DNA of 6,967 bases from JAUWQU01 sp964605095. Its GTDB lineage: Bacteria; Planctomycetota; Phycisphaerae; SM23-33. Shown piece by piece: positions 1 to 6,895 of the stretch. Below the pieces are notes generated by a model that was given only the letters and a program-made list of their open reading frames with translations, ran no database searches and had not been told where the DNA came from. The number at the start of each line of letters is the position of its first letter. Positions within the stretch are counted from its first letter, which is position 1. The position numbers and the translations under genes are program-made. The DNA lies in contig CAZSBS010000255.1 of NCBI GenBank assembly GCA_964605095.1, positions 1-6,967 of the forward strand. The letters run 5' to 3'.

Positions 1-2803
1 TGTTGAGGGAATCGCCGCCGGGCAGCGGTTCGTAGCGGGCCGGGTCCTCTCCGCCCTCGCCGGTGTTGCTCATTCCGCCAAGGCGGTTCATGGCCAGGGC
101 CATCGTCTCGTGTGTTTCCTTGCTGATGGAACCGTGCGACATCGCGCCGGTGCAGAACCGCTTGACGATCTCGCTGGCCGGCTCGACCTCCTCGATCGGC
201 ACGGGCTCGCCTGCGGGCTTGAAGTCGAAGAGCCCGCGCAGCGTGCAGAGCTTGCGGCTCTGGTCGTTCACGGCGGCGGCGAAGTCGTCGTACGCCTTCC
301 GGTCGTTCTTGATGGCCGCGTGCTGGAGCCGCGAGATGGTGGTGGGGTTCCACAGGTGGCTCTCGCCCTCTTGGCGGAACTGGTACTCGCCGCCGAACTC
401 GAGCTCCAGCCCCAGGCGTTCCTGGAACTGCGGGTCGAAACCCGCCTTGTGGCGAGCCAGGGCCTCGCGGGCGATCTCGTCGAGCCCGATGCCGGCAATC
501 CTCGACGGCGTGCCGGTGAAGTACTTGTCCACGACCTGGTGATTGAGCCCGATGGCCTCGAAGAGCTGGGCTCCGTGGTAGCTGCGAAGCGTGGAGATGC
601 CCATCTTCGAGATGGTCTTGAGAATGCCCTTCTTTATGGCCGCGATGTAGTTGTCGGCCAGCGAGCCGAGTTCCATCTCCGCCGGCAGGTCGCCCCGCCC
701 GCGGAGGTCCTCGAGGATCTCGAAGGCCAGGTACGGGTTGACGGCGTTTGCGCCGTGCCCGCACAGCAGGCAGAAGTGCATGACCTCGCGCGGCTCGCCG
801 CTCTCGACGACGATCCCCGCCTGCCCGCGCAGGCCGCGCTCGAGCATTCCGTGATGGATTGCCCCGACCGCCAGCAGCATGGGGATTGCGGCGCGGGCCT
901 CACATACGTCACGGTCGGAGATTATCAGCAGCGACGCGTCGTTGCGCACGGCCCGCTCGGCCTCGTCGACAAGCTCGTCGAGCCCGCGGGCCAGAGCCTG
1001 GCCCGGGTCGTCGGTCGCGGCATCGAACAGGGCGGCAACGGCGGCGACGCGGAAGTCTGGGCGGTCGCAGTTCCGCAGGCGCTGCATGTCCTCGTTGGCC
1101 AGGATCGGGTGGGGCAGCTTGAGCATGCGGCAGTGCTCGGGCGTCTCGTCCAGCAGGTTGCCCGACCTGCCGGTGTAGGACATCAGGCTCATCACCAGCT
1201 CTTCGCGGTAGGGGTCGATCGGCGGGTTGGTGACCTGTGCGAACATCTGCTTGAAGTAGTTGTAGAGCAGCTTGGGCTTGTCGCTCAGCACGGCTAGGGC
1301 GGCGTCGTTGCCCATCGAGCCGATAGGCTCCTGCCCGTCTCGGGCCATTGGCACGAGTATGGCGTGCAGGTCCTCCCGCGTGTAGCCGAAGGATCGCAGG
1401 CGGCGGTAGAGCGTCTCGGGGTTCGCCTCGGGCGGCTCGGGCGTGCTGAACAAGCCGCGAAGCTCGATGCGGTTCTGGCTCAGCCACCGGCGGTAGGGCT
1501 TCTGGCGGGCGATCTTGCTCTTGATCTCGTTGTCGGTGACGATCCGCTGCTCGACGGTGTCCACCATGAACATCAGGCCGGGCTGAAGCCGGCCTTTCTG
1601 CTGAATCTGATCGGGCGGCAGGTCGACCACGCCGACCTCGCTGCCCAGGACGACCAGCCCGTCGTTGGTCACGACGTACCTTGCGGGCCGCAGACCGTTG
1701 CGGTCGAGGGTGCCTCCGATGGTCTGCCCGTCGGTGAAGACCATGGCGGCCGGGCCGTCCCAGGGCTCCTGAATGGTCGTGTGGTACTCGTAGAACGCCC
1801 GCTTGTCGATGGAGATGTGATACCTGGCGCCGAATGCCTCGGGTATGAGCATCGTCATAGCGTGGGGCAGGCTTCGCCCGCCTTGGACGAGCAGTTCGAG
1901 CGTGGCGTCGAAGCAGGCCGAGTCGCTGGCGGCAGGGCTGAGCACCGGCAGCAGGTCGGCGATGTCTTTGCCGAACAGCGGGCTGGACATGATCTTCTCG
2001 CGGGCCCTCATGCGGTTGCGGTTGCCGCTGAGGGTGTTGATCTCGCCGTTGTGGGCGATGTACCGGAACGGCTGGGCGAGCTTCCAGTTTGGCATCGTGT
2101 TGGTGCTGTATCGCTGGTGAACGACCGCCAGTGCGGAGATCATGCGTTCATCGGCCAGGTCCGGATAGTACGAGAACAACTGGTGGGCCATGAACATGCC
2201 CTTGTAGACCATGGTCCTGGCGGACATCGAGCAGATGTAGAAATCATCCGCGGGCGAGCCGATCTGCTCGCGGATGAGCCTTTCGCTGCGCCTGCGTGCC
2301 ATGTAGAGCTTTCGCTCCAACTCGTCGCCGGGAATTCCCGCGGCGTCGATGAACGCCTGTCTCACCTTCGGCTCGGCCGAGATCGCCAACTCGCCCAGGT
2401 CGCGCGTGTCGCCCGGCACGTCGCGCCAGCCTATCATCCGCATGCCGTAGTGCTCGACGGCCTTGGCCAGCAGGCCCTCGCAGGCGGAGGCGAGCTTCTT
2501 GTCCTTGGGCGCAAAGACCATCGCCGCGCCGTACTCGCCCGCAGCCGGAAGCGAGAAGCCAAGCTTGCCGACCAGCTCGCAGAGCAGTTCGTGGGGAATC
2601 TGAAGGAGTATCCCCGCGCCGTCGCCGGTGACGTCGTCGCTGCCGGCGGCGCCGCGGTGGTGCAGGTTCAGGATAACCTGCTTGGCGCAGTCGACGATCT
2701 TCCGTTCGCGCCGGCCGGAGATGTTGACAACCGCTCCGATCCCGCACGCGTCATGTTCAAATTGTGGATCGTACAGACCGCATGGCGTTAATTGCACAGG
2801 CAT
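1..2803 (-). CDS. gltB: Glutamate synthase large subunit (GOGAT), 5' part, truncated by window edge
   Basis: Glutamate synthase converts glutamine and 2-oxoglutarate to two glutamates in the cytoplasm, the main step of ammonium assimilation together with glutamine synthetase. The 934 codons seen are open throughout. Near the N-terminus is the segment HDACGIGAVV. Its Cys20 is the expected nucleophile of the class II glutamine amidotransferase domain, exposed in this family by removal of a short propeptide (here 19 residues). RYSTNT (231-236), HNGEIN (251-256) and DRNGLRPARY (367-376) are conserved amidotransferase motifs. The central domain includes GANAVNPYLA from residue 684. The FMN-binding synthase domain starts before GAMSHGSIS (M888) and shows NTGEGGED (913-920). 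The rest of that domain, the Fe-S cysteines and the C-terminal beta-helix lie outside; full-length proteins have about 1500 residues. The start is well fixed: an in-frame TAA lies at 2810-2812 and AAGGA at 2807-2811. NADPH- and ferredoxin-dependent types cannot be told apart here, and no gltD is visible. Confidence 0.96.
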   Translation of the reverse strand, partial: MPVQLTPCGLYDPQFEHDACGIGAVVNISGRRERKIVDCAKQVILNLHHRGAAGSDDVTGDGAGILLQIPHELLCELVGKLGFSLPAAGEYGAAMVFAPKDKKLASACEGLLAKAVEHYGMRMIGWRDVPGDTRDLGELAISAEPKVRQAFIDAAGIPGDELERKLYMARRRSERLIREQIGSPADDFYICSMSARTMVYKGMFMAHQLFSYYPDLADERMISALAVVHQRYSTNTMPNWKLAQPFRYIAHNGEINTLSGNRNRMRAREKIMSSPLFGKDIADLLPVLSPAASDSACFDATLELLVQGGRSLPHAMTMLIPEAFGARYHISIDKRAFYEYHTTIQEPWDGPAAMVFTDGQTIGGTLDRNGLRPARYVVTNDGLVVLGSEVGVVDLPPDQIQQKGRLQPGLMFMVDTVEQRIVTDNEIKSKIARQKPYRRWLSQNRIELRGLFSTPEPPEANPETLYRRLRSFGYTREDLHAILVPMARDGQEPIGSMGNDAALAVLSDKPKLLYNYFKQMFAQVTNPPIDPYREELVMSLMSYTGRSGNLLDETPEHCRMLKLPHPILANEDMQRLRNCDRPDFRVAAVAALFDAATDDPGQALARGLDELVDEAERAVRNDASLLIISDRDVCEARAAIPMLLAVGAIHHGMLERGLRGQAGIVVESGEPREVMHFCLLCGHGANAVNPYLAFEILEDLRGRGDLPAEMELGSLADNYIAAIKKGILKTISKMGISTLRSYHGAQLFEAIGLNHQVVDKYFTGTPSRIAGIGLDEIAREALARHKAGFDPQFQERLGLELEFGGEYQFRQEGESHLWNPTTISRLQHAAIKNDRKAYDDFAAAVNDQSRKLCTLRGLFDFKPAGEPVPIEEVEPASEIVKRFCTGAMSHGSISKETHETMALAMNRLGGMSNTGEGGEDPARYEPLPGGDSLN

Positions 2804-2806
2804 GTT

Positions 2807-2811
2807 TCCTT
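2807..2811 (-). promoter_or_regulatory. Ribosome binding site of gltB
   Basis: AAGGA on the minus strand lies 3 bases before the ATG, which is closer than the usual 5-9. It overlaps an in-frame TAA (2810-2812) that excludes any start further upstream in this frame, so ATG at 2803 is the first possible ATG. Confidence 0.6.
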
Positions 2812-2912
2812 ACTGTATTCCATTCTATATTCTGCTGGCCGGCAAATAAACCGGGTCGGCTAATACGGGCCATAAATACCTCTTATCACCTGGGCGGGGC
2901 GGGTCAAGCAAC

Positions 2913-2926
2913 CGGCACAAGTGCCG
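2913..2926. repeat. Short palindrome CGGCAC-AA-GTGCCG
   Basis: This is a perfect 6-bp inverted repeat with a 2-base centre, followed directly by a GTTAAC palindrome (2926-2931). It lies about 110 bases before the gltB start in the divergent spacer. Its symmetry fits a binding site for a dimeric regulator, but it matches no operator I can name. Confidence 0.4.
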
Positions 2927-2943
2927 TTAACAACAGTATTTGT

Positions 2944-2962
2944 CGCCTAATTTGCTTAGGCG
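2944..2962. repeat. Stem-loop CGCCTAA-TTTGC-TTAGGCG
   Basis: This is a perfect 7-bp inverted repeat around a 5-base loop, 17 bases to the right of the previous palindrome. No T-run follows on either strand and it lies between divergent genes, so a terminator is unlikely. An operator or a leader hairpin is possible. The role is unknown. Confidence 0.45.
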
Positions 2963-3196
2963 CCGCCCAGCCGCCGCAGCGTCGGCGCGTTAATCCTGCC
3001 GGCCCGGGCGGCGGATTGCCGATGAGAATTGCGGCTCATTGGGGCAAACCCAACGCCGACAGGCGGCGTAGTATACGGCATGGTCCGCGGCCGTGGAAAC
3101 ATGGACAGTAAGTTGTGGCCGATGGGAAAGCTGGTTTGAGCCTTGCAGGCGCGACATCGGCGCCGGGCGGACCGTTGCCTTGGCTCGAATAATTGC

Positions 3197-3201
3197 AGGA
3201 G
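3197..3201 (+). promoter_or_regulatory. Ribosome binding site of htrA
   Basis: AGGAG lies 8 bases before the ATG at 3210, a near-ideal spacing. It supports this start over the in-frame ATG at 3093, which would add 39 residues with no signal-peptide character in front of the hydrophobic segment. Confidence 0.75.
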
Positions 3202-3209
3202 TGCAGGTC

Positions 3210-4781
3210 ATGAATCGAGTGTGGAAGATAGTGCCCCTGACGGTAGCGTTGTTGTTTGCCGGATTCGTCGTTTGGTACGGCCCCGCTCTGATGGGGCGTG
3301 CGGCGTACGCCGTGGCCTCCGGTGAGAGCCGTGCGGCGAGGGAAGCCCTGGCGGACCTCAGCAAGCACGATTCGATGAGCCCGCTGTTTCGGGCTGTGGA
3401 CAAGGCGATCAGGCCGGCCGTGGTCGTCGTGTACGTCAAGCAGAAGGTCGAGGTCCAGTCCCAGGATACGGAAGAGCTCTTCCGCCGGTTCTTCGGCGAT
3501 AATCCCCAGTTCCGTATGAGGCCGAGGCCAGGCGTGCCCAACAACACGCCCAATCGCGAGTATTTCTCGCGCGGGCTTGGCAGTGGCGTGATAGTCGACG
3601 CCGAAAAGGGGTACATCCTGACCAACTGGCACGTGGTGGACCACGCCGACGAGGTGGAGGTAGTCACGCATGACAACCGCCGCCTTTCGGCTGAGTGGGT
3701 CCGCACCGACGAGGCGACTGACTTGGCGGTAATCAAGGTCAAGCCGGAGCGGCTGATCGACGCCCCGCTGGGCGACAGCGACAAGATGGAAGTCGGCGAC
3801 TTGGTTCTGGCGTTTGGGGCGCCCGAGGGCCTCAGCCAGAGCGTCACGGCGGGGATAATCTCGGCCAAGGGTCGGACCACAAGTCGCGGCGACGCATCGT
3901 ATCAGAATTTCATTCAGACGGACGCGGCGATCAATCACGGCAACTCCGGCGGGCCCCTGGTGAACATGCGGGGCGAGGTGATCGGCATCAACTCGGCGAT
4001 CGTCTCGCGGACGGGCGTCAACGAGGGCATCGGCCTGACCGTGCCGTCTAACATGGTCCGAAACGTGATGAAACAGTTGATCGAGAAGGGCAAGGTGACT
4101 CGTGGCTACTTGGGAGTGAGGATACAGGACGTCGATGAGAAGCTCGCCAAGAGCTTCAAGCTGCCGGGCACCGAGGGTACGTTGGTCAGCCAGGTCGCTG
4201 ACGACACCCCGGCTGCAAGGGCCGGACTGAAGGTCGGCGACTTCATCATTGCCGTCGACGGCAAATCCGTCAAGAACACCAACGAACTGCGCAACATCGT
4301 GGCCCATCTCGATCCGACCAAGTCGTATCCGTTGAAGGTCTACCGCGACGGCAAGGAGATCATCGTCAAGGTGACTCTGGGCGAACAGCCCGCGGACATG
4401 GCGGGGGCTTTCGGCGATGAATCGCCCGGCGGCGCCGAAGGCCCGCGGACCGCCAAGGCGGCCAGTGCGGCCAGGTTCGGCCTGAAGGTCGCGGCACTGG
4501 ATAACGAAACGCGTCAGCAACTCGGCTACAAGAGCGACGCCAAGGGAGTGGTCATCACCGAGGTTGCCCCGTCCAGCGATGCCGCCGACCAGGCCCTCCA
4601 GGCCGGAATGGTGATCACCAATGTCCAGGGCAAGCCCATCGACAGTCCCGCGGCGTTCGACAAGGCCATCTCCGCCCCCGACGCCGATAGCGGCGCGCGC
4701 CTGCTGGTGATGGACAAGTCCGGCGGCAAGCGGTTCGTGTTCATCACGCCGGCCAAGAGCGAGAAACCCCAGGAGAAGTGA
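3210..4781 (+). CDS. DegP/HtrA-family periplasmic serine protease with two PDZ domains
   Basis: This is a serine endoprotease of the S1C (DegP/DegQ/HtrA) family, which degrades or refolds misfolded envelope proteins. The protein has 523 residues, close to the usual 450-520. The N-terminus MNRVWK followed by a hydrophobic stretch (about 7-35, ending near AYAVASG) looks like a Sec signal peptide or an uncleaved anchor, so the enzyme should act outside the cytoplasmic membrane. The trypsin-like domain spans roughly 60-290. The triad is His141 (TNWHVVD), Asp171 (TDLAVIKV) and Ser246 (GNSGGPL). A charged, proline-rich stretch at about 85-118 sits where DegP has its LA loop. PDZ1 covers about 297-390 (RGYLGVRI, then DTPAARAGLKVGDFI). 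A low-complexity linker (about 391-420) leads to PDZ2 (about 422-512). The sequence INHGNSGG has His243 where Pro is usual. The gene stands alone, divergent from gltB and convergent with lepA. DegP, DegQ and MucD cannot be told apart from sequence alone. Confidence 0.95.
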   Translation: MNRVWKIVPLTVALLFAGFVVWYGPALMGRAAYAVASGESRAAREALADLSKHDSMSPLFRAVDKAIRPAVVVVYVKQKVEVQSQDTEELFRRFFGDNPQFRMRPRPGVPNNTPNREYFSRGLGSGVIVDAEKGYILTNWHVVDHADEVEVVTHDNRRLSAEWVRTDEATDLAVIKVKPERLIDAPLGDSDKMEVGDLVLAFGAPEGLSQSVTAGIISAKGRTTSRGDASYQNFIQTDAAINHGNSGGPLVNMRGEVIGINSAIVSRTGVNEGIGLTVPSNMVRNVMKQLIEKGKVTRGYLGVRIQDVDEKLAKSFKLPGTEGTLVSQVADDTPAARAGLKVGDFIIAVDGKSVKNTNELRNIVAHLDPTKSYPLKVYRDGKEIIVKVTLGEQPADMAGAFGDESPGGAEGPRTAKAASAARFGLKVAALDNETRQQLGYKSDAKGVVITEVAPSSDAADQALQAGMVITNVQGKPIDSPAAFDKAISAPDADSGARLLVMDKSGGKRFVFITPAKSEKPQEK

Positions 4782-4815
4782 CGGCCTTTGCCCCAGCGCG
4801 GGCTGCGCCCAAGAA

Positions 4816-4837
4816 CCGATTGCGGATTGCGGATTGC
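4816..4837 (+). repeat. Left arm of 22-bp perfect inverted repeat, built of ATTGCGG units
   Basis: The arm is CCG followed by ATTGCGG, ATTGCGG and a partial ATTGC, that is, about 2.7 tandem copies of a 7-base unit. Its exact reverse complement lies at 5045-5066. The bases just outside and just inside the arms do not pair, so the match is exactly 22 bp. Confidence 0.85.
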
Positions 4838-4916
4838 CGTGATCGGTGCCAATTGATCCCAGGGAAAGGCAGATATCGCTGACGATACAGAGGATTGATA
4901 AAGAGACTTCAGCGAT

Positions 4917-4980
4917 GATAAACGCGGATGAACGCTGATAAGAGGCTTCTAATTCTTATCTGTGTTTATCCGCGTTTATC
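4917..4980. repeat. Large hairpin: 26-bp imperfect inverted repeat with 12-base loop
   Basis: Arms 4917-4942 and 4955-4980 match at 23 of 26 positions, including an uninterrupted 13 bp (GATAAACGCGGAT with ATCCGCGTTTATC). The loop is AGGCTTCTAATT. In RNA read from the plus strand, two of the three mismatches become G-U pairs (4930 with 4967, 4934 with 4963), leaving only a U-U at 4936/4961. It could end or protect the htrA transcript. The only T-run nearby (5008-5013) is 28 bases downstream, too far for a classical intrinsic terminator. From memory, similar sequences are scattered between genes in many environmental bacterial genomes; I could not check this. Confidence 0.8.
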
Positions 4981-5044
4981 GTTGCTAACCCGCTTTTGCT
5001 CTTGTTCTTTTTTCTTTGCGAATTTGCGTCTCTGCAGTTAATCC

Positions 5045-5066
5045 GCAATCCGCAATCCGCAATCGG
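5045..5066 (-). repeat. Right arm of 22-bp perfect inverted repeat
   Basis: This is the exact reverse complement of 4816-4837, made of GCAATCC units on the plus strand. It ends one base from the lepA stop codon (5068-5070). With the left arm it encloses a 207-base interior that includes the large hairpin, for a total span of 251 bases. I see no clear target-site duplication outside the arms. Confidence 0.85.
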
Positions 5067-5067
5067 A

Positions 5068-6873
5068 TCAGTCCTCGTCGCCGACTTCCAGCACGGCCAT
5101 GAAGGCCTTCTGCGGGATCTCGACGTTGCCGATCATCTTCATCCGCTTCTTGCCCTCTTTCTGCTTCTCCAGCAGCTTGCGTTTTCGCGTGACGTCGCCG
5201 CCGTAGCACTTGGCCAGAACATTCTTGCGGACGGCCTTGATCGTCTCTCGTGCGATGACCTTCGTGCCGATGGACGCCTGGAGCGGAATCTCAAACTGGT
5301 GCCGCGATATCTCCCGCCGAAGGCGGATCAACAGCCGGCGCCCGCGGCTATCCGCCTTGGACTTGTGAAGGATCACCGAAAGCGCATCGACCTGCTGGCC
5401 GTTGACGAGAATGTCCAGCTTGACAAGGTCGTCGGCCCTGTAGCCGACGATCTCGTAGTCCATCGAGCCATAGCCGCGAGTGGCGCTCTTGAGCTTGTCG
5501 TAAAAGTCGTAGATGATCTCCGCCAGCGGCAGCTTGTAGGTCAATATCACGCGGTCGCTGGAGAGGTACTCGGTCTTTACGTACTCGCCCCGGCGGTCCT
5601 CGGCGAGTTGCATTACCCCGCCGATGGCGTCGGCTGGGATGATGAGGGCCACGCTGACGATCGGCTCGCGGATCTCCTGGATGAAGTTCGGCGCCGGCAG
5701 TTCGCCGGCTGAGTCCACCTCGACGACCTCGTTCTTGGTCGTCAGCACCTGGTATGGCACGGTCGGCGCGGTCTGGACCACCTCAATGCCGTGCTCGCGC
5801 TCGAGCCGCTCCTGGACGATCTCCATGTGCAGCATGCCCAGGAAACCGCAGCGGAACCCGAAGCCCAGCGCCTCGGCGCTGATTGCCTGGAACGTCAGGG
5901 CCGAGTCGTTGAGCTGGAGCTTCTCCAGCGCGTCGCGCAATTCCGGGAACTGCGTCGTCGGACCCGGGTAGAAGTCGCAGAAGACCATCTGCTGGGGCGG
6001 GCGGTAGCCCGGCAGGGCCTTGGCGGCGGGCCTGCCCGCGAGCGTCAGCGTGTCTCCGACATGCACCGACGCGACGGTGCGAATGTTGGCCACCACGTAT
6101 CCGACCTCTCCGGCCAGCATTTCCTTGACCTGCGTGGGCCGCGGGCAGAACTTGCCCAGGTCCGTCACGTGGTATTCCTCGCCGGTGCCCATCATGCGGA
6201 TTTTGTCGCCGACCTTGAGCCGGCCGTCGAAGACCCGCACGTAGACCACCACGCCTCGGTAATCGTCATAGGCTGAGTCGAAGATCAGCGCCGTCGTCGG
6301 CGCTTCGGGATCGCCCTTGGGCGGCGGGAGCTGCTCGACTATCGCCTCCATCATCGCCTCGATGCCCGCGCCGCTCTTTGCCGAGGTGAAGATGCAGTCC
6401 TCCGCCGGCACGGCGATGAGGTTCTCGATCTCCATGGCTGTGTCCTCGGGCCTGGCCGCGGGCAGGTCGATCTTGTTGACCACGGGCACTATCGTCAGTC
6501 CGACCTTGGTTGCCAGGTGGGCGTTGGCGACGGTCTGGGCCTCGACGCCCTGGGCGGCGTCCACCACCAACAGGGCCCCCTCGCAGGCCGCCAGCGACCG
6601 GCTGACCTCGTAGTGGAAGTCGACGTGCCCCGGCGTGTCGATCATGTTCAGCATGTACATTTCCCCGTCGCGGTACTTGTACTGCATCGTGACGGCCGAG
6701 GCCTTGATCGTTATGCCGCGCTCGCGCTCCAGGTCCATGTCGTCGAGTATCTGGTCGCGGAACTCGCGCTGGGTGATCGACCCAGCCATCAGAAGCATCC
6801 TGTCGGCCAGGGTGCTCTTGCCATGGTCAATGTGGGCGACAATGCTGAAATTGCGTATGTACTTCTGATCCAT
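5068..6873 (-). CDS. lepA: Translation factor LepA / elongation factor 4 (GTPase)
   Basis: LepA is a ribosome-bound GTPase related to EF-G, implicated in back-translocation, initiation or ribosome assembly, and especially in growth under stress. The protein has 601 residues, full length for the family. The GTPase domain contains G1 AHIDHGKST (13-21), the G2 region RGITIKA with Thr55, G3 DTPGH (79-83, with His83 the likely catalytic histidine), G4 NKID (133-136) and G5 SAK (164-166). Domain II follows (about 190-280), then EF-G-like domains III and V (about 295-480). The LepA-specific C-terminal domain (about 490-601) shows the hallmark AKCYGGDVTRKRKLLEKQK. The N-terminus IRNFSIVAHIDHGKST lines up with known LepA starts and fixes ATG at 6873. 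No good Shine-Dalgarno sequence precedes it, so translation may be coupled to the gene ending 22 bases upstream. The stop abuts the intergenic inverted repeat, but the C-terminus is not visibly shortened. Confidence 0.98.
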   Translation of the reverse strand: MDQKYIRNFSIVAHIDHGKSTLADRMLLMAGSITQREFRDQILDDMDLERERGITIKASAVTMQYKYRDGEMYMLNMIDTPGHVDFHYEVSRSLAACEGALLVVDAAQGVEAQTVANAHLATKVGLTIVPVVNKIDLPAARPEDTAMEIENLIAVPAEDCIFTSAKSGAGIEAMMEAIVEQLPPPKGDPEAPTTALIFDSAYDDYRGVVVYVRVFDGRLKVGDKIRMMGTGEEYHVTDLGKFCPRPTQVKEMLAGEVGYVVANIRTVASVHVGDTLTLAGRPAAKALPGYRPPQQMVFCDFYPGPTTQFPELRDALEKLQLNDSALTFQAISAEALGFGFRCGFLGMLHMEIVQERLEREHGIEVVQTAPTVPYQVLTTKNEVVEVDSAGELPAPNFIQEIREPIVSVALIIPADAIGGVMQLAEDRRGEYVKTEYLSSDRVILTYKLPLAEIIYDFYDKLKSATRGYGSMDYEIVGYRADDLVKLDILVNGQQVDALSVILHKSKADSRGRRLLIRLRREISRHQFEIPLQASIGTKVIARETIKAVRKNVLAKCYGGDVTRKRKLLEKQKEGKKRMKMIGNVEIPQKAFMAVLEVGDED

Positions 6874-6895
6874 TGAACGGATTGTGCTCGAATAT

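Larger units (their letters stand above)
2804..3209. promoter_or_regulatory. Divergent intergenic region between gltB and htrA (promoters and leaders inferred)
   Basis: This 406-base spacer separates two genes transcribed away from each other, so it must contain a promoter for each. I see no coding sequence with family similarity and no tRNA or rRNA. The part next to gltB (about 2805-2890) is less GC-rich than the genes. On the minus strand it carries a weak -10-like TATAGA (2824-2829) without a convincing -35 box. On the plus strand GTATAC (3070-3075) is -10-like, also without a clear partner. Several short palindromes lie in the middle and are listed separately. The promoter role is inferred from gene orientation; no individual promoter can be assigned with confidence. 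Confidence 0.5.
4782..5067. other. Convergent intergenic region between htrA and lepA, mostly repeat-like
   Basis: This 286-base spacer lies between two genes that run towards each other. It has no credible coding sequence; frames that run through it give only the low-complexity peptides expected of the repeats. Its middle (about 4840-5045) is clearly richer in A and T than the flanking genes. Just after the htrA stop is a minimal stem GGGC-TGC-GCCC (4800-4810) with no T-run, which is not a convincing terminator. Another 8-bp inverted pair is ATCGCTGA (4875-4882) with TCAGCGAT (4909-4916). The larger inverted repeats are listed separately. Confidence 0.7.

Noticed and set aside
1364..2791. 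Long plus-strand open frame (475 codons) opposite the glutamate synthase gene
   Set aside because: It is antisense to a recognised conserved gene. Its translation is rich in Val, Ala, Gly, His and Asp with no recognisable domain, as expected when a GC-rich gene is read on the opposite strand. The shorter plus-strand frames at 63-542 and 110-1297 are rejected for the same reason.
3093..3209. Upstream ATG extension of HtrA (39 extra residues)
   Set aside because: The extension puts Cys- and Arg-rich residues ahead of the hydrophobic export signal. The ATG at 3210 has AGGAG at 8 bases and leaves a normal signal peptide.
3036..4520. Minus-strand open frame of 494 codons opposite htrA
   Set aside because: It lies almost entirely antisense to an HtrA gene with an intact triad and PDZ domains. 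It has no family motifs and is a composition-driven shadow.
4917..5013. Classical intrinsic terminator for htrA
   Set aside because: The hairpin is strong, but the T-run (5008-5013) begins 28 bases after the stem instead of directly following it, so it does not meet the usual definition.
4816..5066. CRISPR array
   Set aside because: The repeats are inverted arms with 7-base internal periodicity, not direct repeats separated by spacers of even length, and no cas genes are present.
4996..5712. Plus-strand open frame starting in the repeat block and running antisense to lepA
   Set aside because: The first part translates intergenic repeats (peptide LIRNPQSAIGS) and the rest is antisense to LepA codons. 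It has no domain signature.
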